Assembly (NCBI GenBank): GCA_036924285.1
Contig: JAYKYS010000005.1
Coordinates: 8,866,001-8,930,000 of the forward strand
Origin: Asterella californica
Taxonomy: Eukaryota > Streptophyta > Marchantiopsida > Marchantiales > Aytoniaceae
DNA length: 64,000 bases
Direction: 5' to 3'
Of this stretch, positions 46,076-57,861 are shown one piece after another; position 1 is the stretch's first letter; each line of letters opens with the position of its first letter. Below the pieces are notes generated by a model. That model did not search any database. It was not told where the DNA came from and saw only the letters and a program-made list of their open reading frames with translations. The position numbers and the translations under genes are program-made.

Positions 46076-47448
46076 TGTCGCGCCATTTGGCGGCTACATG
46101 CTTGACTTCTACTCCGACGCTTAGGTTTGGTAGTTCTAGAAGTTAGCTCATATTACTTCTAGTCCTTTATGTATATGTTTGACACCTTTGCATATGGTGT
46201 TAACACTATTTTGAGTCCTAGCAGGCTGATAGTATGTTAGTTGTCTTGTTCAAGCATTTGTGCGTTTGTGCAAGTGACTTCTTACTTGTCTATGACGTTC
46301 AATGTACATAACTTAGGGTTTCCATGCTGATAGGGGTTTGAGCTCATGGGTTGTACCTACTTGTCGCCCATGCACGCTTTCTAGCTGATTTAAGTTATTT
46401 TTCGGGACTACGTGTCGTTTTAGGTAGTTTAAGTATTACGCTGGCACTCTAGGGGGCTTGACGTGGTAGCCTATGAGTGTAGATAAGTTACCAGGTAGTT
46501 TAAGGCACAAAAGGACAGTCAAGTGGAGCTATGAACTCCCATTGGTCCATTTTTGTCTTTTGTAAAACTCTAAGTTTAGAAACAGAGCTCTAGAGGAGAG
46601 TTCGAGCAATTGGTGAGGTATCTTCGAAATCTGAGAGCACAGGAAGAGAGAGCTCGTCGTGCCAAGCACTGTCAGTGAAATTTTTGCTCGATTTGGATCA
46701 ATAAACAAGGAGTTATGCCCAATTGAAGTTCGGATTGTGCCAAAACTGCATCACTTTTGTTGATTTTGGGGTTTTCGGTGCCAATTGCAGCAGAATTGAG
46801 GAAATCACTTCAAAACTTCGTGGTTGCGTTCACTGTCAGGAGGGCTATGACTTTCCAAAAAGTTTCGAGTCATTTGAGTAATTGAGTAATTCAGGGCGGC
46901 CGCTGAAGCAGAGGGGGTCTGAAAAGCTCTTAATCTAGAGCAGCGACTTTAGAGAAGGAGATCTGGAGTTCTACAAACAATCAGGAGTCCCAACTTCACA
47001 GGGATGTTCAGCATCCTGTAGACTTCAAATACTGTGAGAAGATTTGAAATTCATCGAGCCAATTCTCTGTTCTATGTCTGAATAGTTGTCTAGGTACCAG
47101 AAATTGCCATAATTCTCTTATTCAGAACTTTTCTGTCAACATCTCAGTGCTAGAATTCAATTTCAGGCTGAAACTTCGTGTGTGTGTTCAGTAGTGCCTC
47201 ATTTACATATAGGGGAAGTTTAGAAGTCTAAACCTTCATAGTTTTCCTCTCTTTGAGTGTCAAAGTTCACCGCTTAAGCCTATTACTACCAGTGAGACCT
47301 AAATTTCACTTTTTGAGCATATCAGAGGATCCTACACTCCTGTGTGAGTGTTTATAGCTCCTGTTGTGACCTGAAAGCCAACCTCTTGAGTAAACAACCA
47401 CAGCCAGAAGCCCGGCGCTTTCCTAGGTAGACGGATCACACTCCGACA
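46076..47448 (+). repeat. Solo LTR of the element-A family
   Basis: It starts TGTCGCGCCATTTGG and ends CACTCCGACA, so the ends are TGTCG...CGACA inverted repeats. It aligns throughout with the LTR at 50148-51539, at roughly 90% identity by eye over the parts compared. CCGG occurs on both sides (46072-46075 and 47449-47452), fitting a short target duplication. No element interior follows, so this is the product of LTR-LTR recombination or a fragment. Confidence 0.75.
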
Positions 47449-49627
47449 CCGGTTAGGTTGATCGAGTGCGGAGTGACGAATCTCGGTAGGGCCGTTAGTG
47501 CCGTTAGGGTGAGTTCTTGAGATGACCCACTAGGGGTATACTTCGCAAGTAAGGCTTGGAGGCCTTAGTTCTTCAAGTTGAGCCTTCAAGCTCATAGCTA
47601 TGGTGGATAGTCTTGGTGAGTGCAATCTGGAGTCTCTGCGAGCACAGAGTGGATTTGGCTCAACTTTAGTGATTGTTTAATGTCCGTTGGCATGGTGGAG
47701 TGAGTACATATCATTTATCACTTGAAGAACTCAGATTGTGAGGCTGATTGAGAGGTTTCAGGTCGTGAATTTCAGCCGGTGGTATCTCCGGAGTGGGCAG
47801 ATCATTCGTACTTTCGATTTGCGGGTGCGTGCGTGCGTGAAGTGGTTTTTTTTTGTTGGGTGATCAATCGCTGTGTGGATTACTGTCATTTGAATCTGTT
47901 TTTGGCCGATTTGGTGGTGAGGTAGTGCGGAAGCGCTGCTGGAATTTCTTATATGTGATCAATTTGAGGTCGACAGAAGTACGTCGGTGGACGTCGAGTT
48001 GACATGGGTCGATAATTTGTTGTGCTGAAGAGTGCAGTAGGTGTGCAATGAGAAGACGATTCCAACGCACCAAAAATCATTCGATTTGGTAAAGGATCGA
48101 AGAAATTACAAGCTGAAGAAGGTCGCATGTGGTCCAAAATCTGACGTAAACCCGCCTGCGAGTGCCAATTTGGCAGATTCGTACGCGTCCTTCTTGTGGT
48201 GTTTGGCTCTAGTTTCTTCTCCTACCCAAGTGAAGCGGAGCGGAGAGTGAGCAGAGGCTTCGAGGAGCAGAGGTTCGTGAGTGCGGAGGCTAGTAAAGAC
48301 TTTGCAGAAAAATTCTTCAGTAAAAGCATATGTACAGACTGTAAATGCTTTTAGAACGGAACCAAAGACCATCCCAGTGATAGGGCACCTGCCTAGAGAG
48401 AAAGTGGTCTCAAGATCAATTCTCCCTGGCCTTTGGTTCCTATTCCGGCATATTGACCTCCTGGAAAGGAATCTATGTTGGATATGCAGTCACGTCCTGC
48501 ATATCTAGGGGCGGGAGACCGATATCTCTCTTAATCGTAGGCTTCCTGGCCTAAGCTTCCGCATGCCATCATGAATATACCATGGGAGATATCTGGTGCG
48601 CATATGAGGGGGCTGTAAGTCCAGTGGGACAGCCCCATAAGTGTAGAGGCTTCGGCCTACATTGGATGGCTTGTGATATATTCAGGATGGCATCAAGAGC
48701 ACGGGAAACTTTTGTTAATCAGTTAATTAATCATCGAGTCAGCTTAGCAATGACAAAGAAAGCTGTGAGACCTTTAGTAATGAAGGGGTCGGCTTTGTAA
48801 ATGCAGATGTGAAGCTTTTATTAAAAAAGGAGCTGATGTAGTAATTAAGGTTCTGTACGTAAGGACGACAGTGGGGCAGCTTAGCTAGGGATCTGCTTCT
48901 GATAAGTGATTTTGCTTATAAGGACAGCAGGGGGCAGCTTAGCTAGGGACTTACCTTTTAGGTTAATTAACCTGCGGCCGCGGGAGATAGTGGACTTTTT
49001 ACAGAGAGTAGAAGGAGAGCCGTCGAGACGCGCAGGAGAAGCTTGGGGGTTGAGGAGATGAAATTTCTGAGAGAATTCAATGAGGATATCGATGCAAAGG
49101 GATAGACAAGAGTTTAGGAGCAAAAACTTTATCAAATATACAGATTGGAGACAGAGCTACCCTCTAAACGAACAGGAGACAATATGAGCGGAGACCGGGT
49201 TGATCATCTGTGAGAGGCTTTTGATCATTTTTGAATCAAATTTCTGGGAGTTTTCAGTTGGGAGGTTGACGGAAGGAGAGGAATAAGAGTAAGGGGCCTG
49301 AATTTCATCTACTAGATTGAGATTGAGGTGAACTTGGAGAAAGAGACGCACAAGAGAGGAAGAGAGAGAGAGATTTTCTTTACAGTTGAAGAAATTGATG
49401 GTGCAGCCGACACTGAAATAAAGTTATTCTGAATCCTGAAAGATCTATCTGTGCGCCTGAGTGTCTGCTGGGTGTCTGTTTGAGTGTTTGTCTTGTAATT
49501 GGTGACGGCAAGAAGTAGGGTTTTGAGATCTCATCATCAGCAGCAACTTGTTTTTATTTTTGGTTGTTTCTCTGATCGATCACAGTCAGGAGGTCCGCAC
49601 TCCCCAAGAAAGACTCTCGCTGCGACA
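47449..49627. other. Intergenic region and unresolved 5' LTR of element Z
   Basis: No protein gene seen. It contains a cluster of short hairpins at 48481-48662. A repeated segment GGCAGCTTAGCTAGGGA occurs near 48874 and 48932. The right end, up to GCGACA at 49622-49627, should be the end of element Z's 5' LTR, because a primer binding site follows. The start of that LTR could not be found. Confidence 0.4.
48481..48662 (+). other. Cluster of RNA-like hairpins
   Basis: Three hairpins lie close together: GATATGCAG / CTGCATATC (48481-48489 with 48497-48505), GGGGCTGT / ACAGCCCC (48609-48616 with 48629-48636), and AGGC-TTCG-GCCT (48647-48658) with a UUCG tetraloop. No known RNA family was recognised. 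Confidence 0.4.
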
Positions 49628-49629
49628 TC

Positions 49630-49647
49630 TGGTGCTTTCACTGAGAG
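49630..49647 (+). promoter_or_regulatory. Putative primer binding site of element Z
   Basis: TGGTGCTTTCACTGAGAG begins 2 nt after the LTR end. A TGG start complementary to a tRNA CCA end is the hallmark of LTR-retrotransposon priming. Element C has nearly the same site. The tRNA was not identified. Confidence 0.6.
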
Positions 49648-49685
49648 CTATTGGGATGATTGATTTAGAGAATTGAATAGATTGG

Positions 49686-50147
49686 GTGGAAACTGATCAC
49701 AGTGCTGCTGTACAGGGTGTGGCTGCTGCTCAAGGAGGACCTACGGTGGTTCCAGCAGCAGCAGCACAGCCTGCCATAGACATCTCTCAGATTCTTCAGG
49801 CGTTGGCTGCCTTGATTCAGCAGCAACCTACAATTGGTGGAGCTGAGCAGAAATCCACAAAGGCGTTACAAGCAATTGTGGGTAGATGTGAGCGATTTGA
49901 TGAAAGAGATGTTACTAGGTACCTGCGGGAGTATGTGGGTGAGATGGAGTTGGTTAGGGCACCTGAAGTTGAGGTAATTCTAAGCTTTGAGTTGACTATT
50001 GTCTCTGAACTGAGAGAGAAGGTGAGAAATTTACAGAGAAGACATTTAGGTGGGTGGACTCTGTTTGAACGTGCACTGAGAGAAGAGTTTCTAGAAGAGG
50101 ATTCTGAAAGAGTCACCAGAAGAACCCTCATGGACTGGATAGAGCGT
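49686..50147 (+). pseudogene. Element Z gag, truncated
   Basis: The frame has a Gln/Ala-rich start, then QKSTKALQAIVGRCERFDER, VTRYLREYVGEMELVRAPEV and FERALREEFLEEDSERVTRR, ending at MDWIE where element A is inserted. These blocks align with A and C gag. The frame lacks an ATG at the expected place and opens with GTG, so the start was probably mutated. Unlike C and A it has no stop codon in this region. It would form the virus-like particle shell; the nucleocapsid part is missing. Confidence 0.65.
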
Positions 50148-51539
50148 TGTCGCGCTACTTGGTAGCTACATGCTTGACTTCTACTCCGACGCTTGAGTTT
50201 AGTAGTTCTAGAAGTTAGCTCATGTTACTTCTAGTCCTTTATACATATGTTTGACACCTTTGCATACGGTGTTGACACTATTGTGTTATATATTTTGAGT
50301 CTTAGTATGTTGATAGTATGTTATCTATCTTGTTCAAGCACTCCTGCGCTTGTGCAAATGATATCATGCTTACTATGTTATGAAAGTACATAACTTAGGG
50401 TTTCCATGCTAAAAGAGGTTTAAGCTCATGGCTTGTACTTACTTGTCGCTCATGCACGCTTTCTAGATTGGTTAAGTTATCTTTTAGGGTTACGTGTTAT
50501 TTTACATGCCTTCGCGTGAAGTTTAAGATTTACGCTGGCACTTTAGGGGCTGACGTGGTAGCCTTTGAGTGAAGTTGAGTTACCACGTGGATTAGGGCAC
50601 TAAAGGACAACCAAGTGGAGCTATGAACTCCCATTGGTCTGTTTTTGTCTTTAGTTTAACTCTAAATTTAGAAACAAAGCTCTAAAGGAGAGTTCGAGCA
50701 TTTGGTGAAGGATCTTCGAAATCGGAGAGCACAAGGAGAGAGGTCTCGTCATGCCAAGCACTTCCAGTGAAAATTTCGATCGATTTGAGTCAATAAAGAC
50801 GGAGTTATGAGCAATTGAAGTTCGGATTGTGCTAGAATTGAATCATTTTGGTTGGATTTAGGGTTTTCAGTGTCACTCGCAGCAGATTTGAGGAAATTGC
50901 TTCAAAACTTCGAGGTTGTGTTCTCCGCCAGCAGGGCTACGATTTCACAAAAAGTTTCATATCGATTGAGCAACTGAGTAATTCAGGGCGGCCGCTGAAG
51001 CTGAGGGGGTCTGAAAAGCTCTTAATCTAGAGCAGCGACTTCAGAGGAGGAGATCTACAGTTCTGTGTACATTCAGGAGTCCTAACTTCACAGGGATGTT
51101 CAGCACCCTGTAGACTGCAAATCCTGTAAGAAACTTCGAAATTGATCGAGCCAAACTCCTGTTATAGGTTGAAATAGCCAGCTAGGTACCAGAAATTGCC
51201 GTAGTTTTCTTGCTCAAAACTTTTCTGTTCATATCTCCGTGTCAGAATTTGATCTCAGGCTGAAATCTCGTCTGTAAGTTCAGTAGTACCTCATTTGCAT
51301 GTAGGGGAAGTTTAGAGGTCTAAACCTTCATAGTTTTCCTCTCCGTGAGTGTCAAAGTTCACCGCCGAATCCTATTACTGCCAGCTAGATCTGAATTTCG
51401 CCTTCTGGGTATATTACTAGATCTTACACATCTGTGTGAGTGTTTATAGCCCTATTGTGACCTGAAAGCCAACCTCTTGAGTGAACAACCACAGCCAGAA
51501 GCCCGGCGCTTTCCTAGGTAGACGGATTACACTCCGACA
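50148..51539 (+). repeat. 5' LTR of element A
   Basis: 1392 bp with TGTCG...CGACA ends, homologous over its full length to the solo LTR at 46076-47448. It is more distantly related to the LTRs of element C: the blocks ATGAACTCCCATTGGTC, TTCAGGGCGG and CTCTTGAGT / CTTCTGAGT are shared in order. It is followed by a leader with TTGGTGAACTCGACG that may be the primer binding site, about 10 nt inside. Confidence 0.75.
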
Positions 51540-51615
51540 TACTCTCTTTTTGGTGAACTCGACGTGAAACACCTAGGGTGGGAGTTTTCTTGAGAGTGTT
51601 ACATGATCAGATATC

Positions 51616-53901
51616 ATGGCCAACCAAGGATCATCAAGTGGAGCTGCTGCTGCTGCTCAGCAACCTGTTCAGTTGGATGCTGCTACGATGAAGATGTTCC
51701 AAGCTTTTTCCATGTTTATGCAGCAGCAGCAGAGCACAGAGAGGAAGGAGGTATTAGCAACCAAGGCGTTGCAATCTGTGGTGCATCAGATGGACCAGTT
51801 CAAGGGTACAGATATTTCCAAGTATGTGCGATACTATGCTAGGGAGATGGAGGTGAACAAGGTACCTGAGAAGGAGATGGTGGAGAACTTTGAACTTGCA
51901 GTTGTCCCTGAGATTCGTGGGCGTGTGAAGGAGCTCAAGTAGCAGCAAGGACAGAGTTGGGAGAGCTTTATGCGAGCTTTGAAGGAGGAGTACTACACTG
52001 AAGACTCAGAGAGGGTGACCAAGAGAACATTCTTGGAGTGGGTGGTGAAGCCTAACAAAGGTTTGTCTGTAAATGAGTTGTTAAGGGAGTTTGATCGTCA
52101 ATATGCTCAGCTTTCTAGGACAGAGAAGCTTACACTAGAGGTTGAGAAGACCGAGCTTTTTCTACAAGCAGCGGACGTGACTATTCAGGAGAAGCTTGAG
52201 CTGTTGCTGGAAGACAAGAGTGAGGAGAGAGGATTGAAGACTGATTGGAAGGAGGTTGAAGAGGCTGTCTCTTTGCTGACCAAGAGACAGAGAAGAAGGG
52301 ACAAGGTGGTGGTAAGTGAAGCAGCACTTCTGATAATTCCTGTCAAGCAGTTGCCTACTAAGCCTGCTTTGGTAATTGCTAGAGAGGAAGACTCGCCGCT
52401 TGATGAGTTGATTAAGGGTATGAAGGAGCTTAAGCTTAAGCTCACTAGGTTAGAAGAGAAGGAGCATAATGTACAACCTGCTATGCAGAGACCTCAGATG
52501 AGGGAAGGCTTTGTTCATCGTTGTATATGGTGCGATAGCCTAGACCATGTAAGAAGAGATTGTGGAGAGTTTTCAGATGCATTGAGGAAGGATCTTATCT
52601 TCTTCAAAGATGGTAAGATCCATTTGAGAGAGACTGGGATGATGCTGGGAACCAACTTTGACAAGGGTGGTATGAAGAGACTTGTGAATGATATATCAGC
52701 ATCACATGTTGTTTCTCTTGTGAATGCTGCTACGTGTGGAGTGAAAGTGGAAATGGAGAGAGAGAAAGGGACTACTGGGTTGTGGTCAGATGTAGTGCGG
52801 TCCGTAGCTAGAACAGAGCTAGACAAGGATGTGCTACGAAGGATTGGCAACTCAATTAGAGAAACTACAGGATGGAATGACCCTGTAGATACTATGTCAG
52901 TGCATGCTTATGTTGCAAAAAGTCAGCATGAAGCTCTACTAGAAGAAAAACGCAGGAGGGAGGATGCAGGTGAGGCTTCTACAGCCAAACGACCTGCTAC
53001 AAGGAGTGAAAGGGCTAGACCAGATGCAAGGCAGGAGACAACACCTACTCGGGAGGAGACTATGGAGGATCTACCATCTACAACACCAAAGGAGAAGGAG
53101 AGAAGCAAGGAGAAGGATAAGATGCCTGCATACAAACTTCAGTCTGACATTGAGATTGCTACAGACTTGAAGCAGGTGTTAGAGAACCGTATCTTGAATG
53201 GGAAAGTTGAGTTTACTTTGGGTGAGATTCTTGGGATTGCAAAGCGTGAGTTCCATGAGGTTATCATAGATATCATCAAGAGGAAACGTCAGATTTTGGG
53301 TGAAGCAGCTACGCTTAACGCTCTAGGGACCAAACTGTCGGAGGATGAGGAAGATGAGATTGCTGGTTACTGCTCTCAAGTATCAGAGGGAAGATCAGAT
53401 CAGCACGTGAGGTTTGAAGATGAGGTGGAAGCATCGCAGAAGAGCCATTATTCTCACAACCATTGGGCGAGAGCAACCACAGAGACCTTAGTGAAGCTGA
53501 GAGATCTAGAGGAACCTGTGGTGGCATTGATTGATCATGGCTCAGAGATTAATCTGATGTCTAAGGAGCTGTACAAGCGTGGGAGGTGGCCTATAGACAC
53601 CGACCATGGATGGCTTATCCGTGCTGCCAACAACCAGCGAGGAGAACTCTATGGTGCTTGCCCCAACATCAAGGTAACTGTGGGTGACATTAGTGATGTT
53701 CAGAATTTCTTTGTGCAAGACATGTCAACCTATCCTATCATTCTAGGACAGCCTTACATTACTGCTGTTAGAATGGAGACACGAGTTATGGATGATGGTT
53801 CAGCCTATGCTAGGATACGTAGTAGAGACGGCAAAAGAGCTGTTCAGTTTTTGACCGTTGCTGCAGAACATGAGAGCAATCGTGATAGCTTGAGAGACCG
53901 T
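51616..53901 (+). pseudogene. Element A gag-protease, first part
   Basis: The ATG at 51616 opens MANQGSSSGAAAAAQQ. Gag continues through TKALQSVVHQMDQFKGTDIS to a TAG at 51940-51942, then reads on in the same frame. A perfect CCHC knuckle CIWCDSLDHVRRDC (CX2CX4HX4C) lies near 52524-52565. The retropepsin region begins VALIDHGSEINLMS, with DHG where DSG or DTG is usual, and ends SYPIILGQPYITAVRMET-like sequence (here TYPIILGQPY). The frame is cut at 53901 by element C; the apparent extension to 53931 is C's LTR. It continues at 62844. Confidence 0.8.
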
Positions 53902-55219
53902 TGTCGTGATGTGAATCATTTTACATTGTAAATAATTCACCTCTCTGTCTAGCGTTAGTCTCTCTGAGTAGAGTTGGGACCTCAGAGATGTCGACACTTG
54001 AGGATGTTATATATTTTGGGTCTTAGTAGGTTGATTTGCCATGTAGATAGGGCTTTAGTTCATGGGTTGTACTTACGTAGTGCCCATGCACGCTTTTAGC
54101 TGATTTTAGTTTACTTTCAAGGCTATGTGTCGTTCTAGGTAGTTTAGGTTATACGCTGGCGCTTTAGGGGACTTGACATGGTAGCATATGGGTTGAATTG
54201 AGTTACCAGGTAGTTTAAGGCACAAAATGACAACCAAATGGAGCTATGAACTCCCATTGGTCCATTTTTGTCTTTTGTAAAACTCTAAGTTTAGAAACAG
54301 AGCTCTAGTGTGGATTTCGAGCAATTGGTGAGGACACTTGGAAATCTGAGAGCATAAGGAGATAGAGCTCGTCGAGCCAAGCACTGTCAGCGAAAAGTTT
54401 GATCGATTTGAGGCAATAAACAAGGAGTTATGGCTGATTGAAGTTCGATTTGTGTCAGAATTGTAGCACTTCTGTTCAATTTGGGGTTTTGAGTGTCATT
54501 TGCAGCAGAATTGAGGAAATCGCTTCAAACCTTCGTGGTGGTGTTCACTGTCAGCAGGGCTACGACTGTCTCCAAATTTTTATGTCAATTGAGTGAGTGA
54601 GTAATTCAGGGCGGTCGCTGAAGTAGAAGGGGTCCGAAAAGCTCTCAATCTGGAGCAGCAACTTTGGAGAGCGAGATCTGGAGTTCTGTGTGGAATCAGG
54701 AGGCCCAACTTCACAGGAGTGTTCAGCAAGCTGTGTACTGCAAATCCTGTAAGAATTTCCCAAAGTGATCGAGCCAATTCCATGTTATAGGTCGAAATAG
54801 CTGTCTGGGTACCAGAAACTGCCGTAATTTCTCTACTCAGAAAGTTTCTGCTCATATCTTAGTGCTCTGAATTGATCTGAAGCTGAAATTTCGTATGTGT
54901 ATCCAGTAGAACCTCATTTACATGTAGGAGGAGTTCTGAAGTCTGAACCTTCACATATTTCTCAATCCTGGGTATCAAAGTTCGTCATCTGATCTTATCA
55001 TTGCTAGTTAAGCCTGAACTCTGCTTCCTGAACATATCAGAAGAGCCTAGAGACTTATACGAGTGTTTTTCAGTATCACCTTGAGACCTGAAGCCTATCT
55101 TCTGAGTAAACCAGCCCCAGCCTGAAGCCTAACTCTTCCCTGAGTAGATCGAACACAACCTTCAAGCTCATATCACAGCTAGAAGGTTCGCCCTTCCCAG
55201 GAAGACTCTCAACCCGACA
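53902..55219 (+). repeat. 5' LTR of element C
   Basis: Begins TGTCGTGATGTG and ends CCCGACA; near-identical to 61525-62842. Includes the promoter and poly(A) region of the element, not resolved further. Confidence 0.92.
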
Positions 55220-55221
55220 TC

Positions 55222-55239
55222 TGGTGCTTCCACTGAGAG
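55222..55239 (+). promoter_or_regulatory. Primer binding site of element C
   Basis: TGGTGCTTCCACTGAGAG starts 2 nt after the 5' LTR and is almost the same as in element Z (one change). Confidence 0.7.
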
Positions 55240-55287
55240 CTCTTGGGGTGATTGATTGAGAAGGTTGAGTTGCTACAAGGAGAAGAG

Positions 55288-57843
55288 ATGGATCGCAAGA
55301 GCGGAGCTGCTGCTGCTGCCTCTGGAGCTGGAGCATCAACGTCTACTGCTGCACCGTCAATTGCACCTGCTTCTTCTACAACGCCATCTGCATCTGGTCT
55401 GGACACAGCTGAGATCTTGAAGACGCTTGCGGCCCTGGTCCAGCAACATCCGATCGTTGGAGGGGGTGAGTTAAAGTCCACCAAGGCTTTGCAAGCTATT
55501 GTGAATAGATGTGGAAGGTTTGAAGGTAGAGATATTTCTAGATATCTGCGTGAGTATAGAGGAGAGATGGAGCTGGTTAGGGTTACAGATGCTGAGATGA
55601 TAGCAAGCTTTGAGTTAGCTGTCATTCCTGAGTTGCGGGACCAAGTTAGGGATGTACAGAGAAGAAATCTTGGAATCTTGATGAGTTTTGAGTGATCTCT
55701 TCGAGAGGAGTTTCTTGAGGAGGATTCAGAGAGAGTTACTAGAAGGACATTTCTAGACTGGGTTGAGCAGCAACCTGGTCGTATGATGAGCCTGAGTGAG
55801 TTGCTGAAAGAGTTTGATCGGAGATACCGGCAACTCTCAACTCTAGAGCGAATAACTCTAGATGCTAGGAGAACAGAGCTTTTTCTGCAAGCCACAGATG
55901 ATGCTACAGCGGATCGGTTATGTTTTATGTTGGCCGATCGATCTGCTGAGGGAGGTGTTACTATGGATTGGGGGAGAGTTGAGGATGCTGTGGCTGTACT
56001 GACAAGACAAAGGAGAGGAAGAGTGGCGGTGGGAGGACGTCCGCTTGCAGAAGTGGTCACTCCACCTTATGCTGCTCCTCAAGTACAGCAACCTTTGGTC
56101 CTTGCTCCCAGACCTGTTGTCCCAGCTGCAGTTCCTTTGATGCCTGTTGTGCCAGCACCGGCACAAAGGGCACCTGTTCAGAGACCTGCGGAGAACCATG
56201 GTCAACAGAACCAGATTGAAGACCTGATTCGACAGATGCGAGAGCTGGAGGTAGAGCTAGCTGGATTGCAGAGAGAGCAGCCACCGGCGCCTGCTGCTGC
56301 ACGTCCAGGAGGAGCTCCGGTTCGTAGATGTATCTGGTGTGACAGTCCTGATCACTTTCGAGGAGACTGTCAAGAGCTAACAGCTGCTTTGCGAGATGGT
56401 GTGGTTCGCTATCAGAACGGTAGGCTGCACCTTTCTTCTACTGGAGAGCCGTTGAGCACGCAGTTTGGACGAGGAGGCATGAGGAGTCTACCTCAGATTG
56501 CTGCAGCTGCAACAGCAAATGCGTTAATGGCACCGCTGGTAAATTCTGATGTATATGCTGGGCATATTGAGGTCTCTTCTAGTCCTACATTGCTAGATAG
56601 GACTGCTGAGAAGAGTGTGGCTCCAGTTCCTTCTGAGATACTGAAGAGAGGAGCCGAGTCTATTCGTAGGGTCACAGGATGGGGAGATCCTGTAGATGCT
56701 GCTTCTATCAGAGCATTCTTGGATGTAGATAGACACGTTCATTGGCAGGATGCTTCTGTGGAGGAAAAGAGGCGACGAGAAGCCTCTGAACTTGATACTG
56801 GAGTTCCTGAGGAGATTGGGGATAGACGGAGAGTCACAAGGAGACGAGCGGCTCTTCCTGAAGACATCCCGTCTACTTCTGCAGCTCCTCCACCTGCGCC
56901 AGGTACTATGGAGGATGTGCAGAGATCCCAGCAGGAGCCAACGATTGCTGGTAGGCGGTTTACTGCCCAAGAGAAAGGGAAAGGACCGGCTTACAAGTTG
57001 GCAGCTGATATAGAAACTTCTACTGATCTGAAGAGCATCTTGGAGCAGAGGATACTGGATGCACGAATCGAGTTTTCTCTCCGGGAAGTTCTTGGTATTG
57101 CAAAGAGGGAGTTTCATGAACTGATCATCGACATCATCAAGCGCAAGAGACAGGTGATGTCCGAGCAGGTAGATAGTCAGATGATAGATGCAGTAGGAGC
57201 TTCTCTGAATGATGTAGAGTTTGGAAAGGTGCATTTTCAGGAAGCTGATGACAAGGGATACCAACAAGAAGCGTTGGTTGCTGGTACCAACACTATTGAG
57301 TTTGATGATGAGGAAGCTGGCGAGGAGAGTCCAGCTACCGATAGCGATTTCAAAAGGAGACATTGGGCTCGTGCTACAACTGCTACACGAGTTCGTCTTG
57401 GAAGTTTGGCTGAACCTGTTGGTGCTTTAGTTGATCACGGATCTGAGATCAACATCATGTCACGGGAGGTGTACGAGAGAGGTCAGTGGCCTATAGAGCT
57501 AAACCATGGTTGGGTGCTACGAGCTACAAACAACCAGAAAGGTGAGCTATACGGCGCTTGTCCTAACGTGAAGGTGAAGATAGGTGATGTGGATGTGGAT
57601 CAACATTTCTTCGTGCAATCTTCTGCTTCATATCCTGTGATTCTTGGTCAGCCTTATATCACTGCGGTTCGAATGGAGACCAAGGTGATGGATGATGGAT
57701 CTCATTATGCTAGGATCCGTAGTCCAGATGATAGACGTTCTGTGCAGTTTCTGACTGTTCGTACGAACCACGAACGAAACCGTCAAACTTTGAGGGATTC
57801 TTCTATCTGTAGGGGTAAGGGTTTTCTGAAACCACTCTCGTAG
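55288..57843 (+). pseudogene. Element C gag-protease polyprotein with one internal TGA
   Basis: The ATG at 55288 (MDRKSGAAAAASGAG) is chosen as start because it aligns with the beginning of A gag; the frame is open from 55252. Gag continues with KSTKALQAIVNRCGRFEGRD to TGA at 55693-55695, where element Z has an Arg codon. The same frame then runs to TAG at 57841. A CCHC knuckle CIWCDSPDHFRGDC lies near 56329-56370. The protease begins ALVDHGSEINIMS and contains YPVILGQPYITAVRMETKV. The frame ends FLKPLS, just after a GGGTTTT slippery site at 57819-57825, implying that pol is made by -1 frameshifting. Confidence 0.88.
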
Positions 57844-57861
57844 GACGGGATAGCGAGAGTG
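57819..57861 (+). promoter_or_regulatory. -1 ribosomal frameshift signal of element C
   Basis: The heptamer G-GGT-TTT (57819-57825) is phased exactly as X-XXY-YYZ in the gag-pro frame. A pol-frame stop TAA (57816-57818) directly precedes it. A 7-nt spacer follows, then an 8-bp perfect stem CACTCTCG (57833-57840) / CGAGAGTG (57854-57861) with a 13-nt loop that starts with the gag-pro stop codon. Slippage by -1 joins gag-pro to the pol frame. Confidence 0.8.

Larger units (their letters stand above)
49628..50147 (+). mobile_element. Element Z, 5' part of a Ty3/gypsy-class retrotransposon
   Basis: Begins directly after a TGCGACA LTR end, with TCTGGTGCTTTCACTGAGAG as primer-binding region. It continues into a gag frame related to those of elements A and C. 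It is cut off at 50147, where the LTR of element A begins with TGTCG inside the gag codon series for MDWIE. The rest of Z should lie beyond the right edge of the window. Confidence 0.7.

Noticed and set aside
53902..53931. C-terminal residues CRDVNHFTL of the element A gag-pro frame.
   Set aside because: They are translated from the 5' LTR of inserted element C, not from A.
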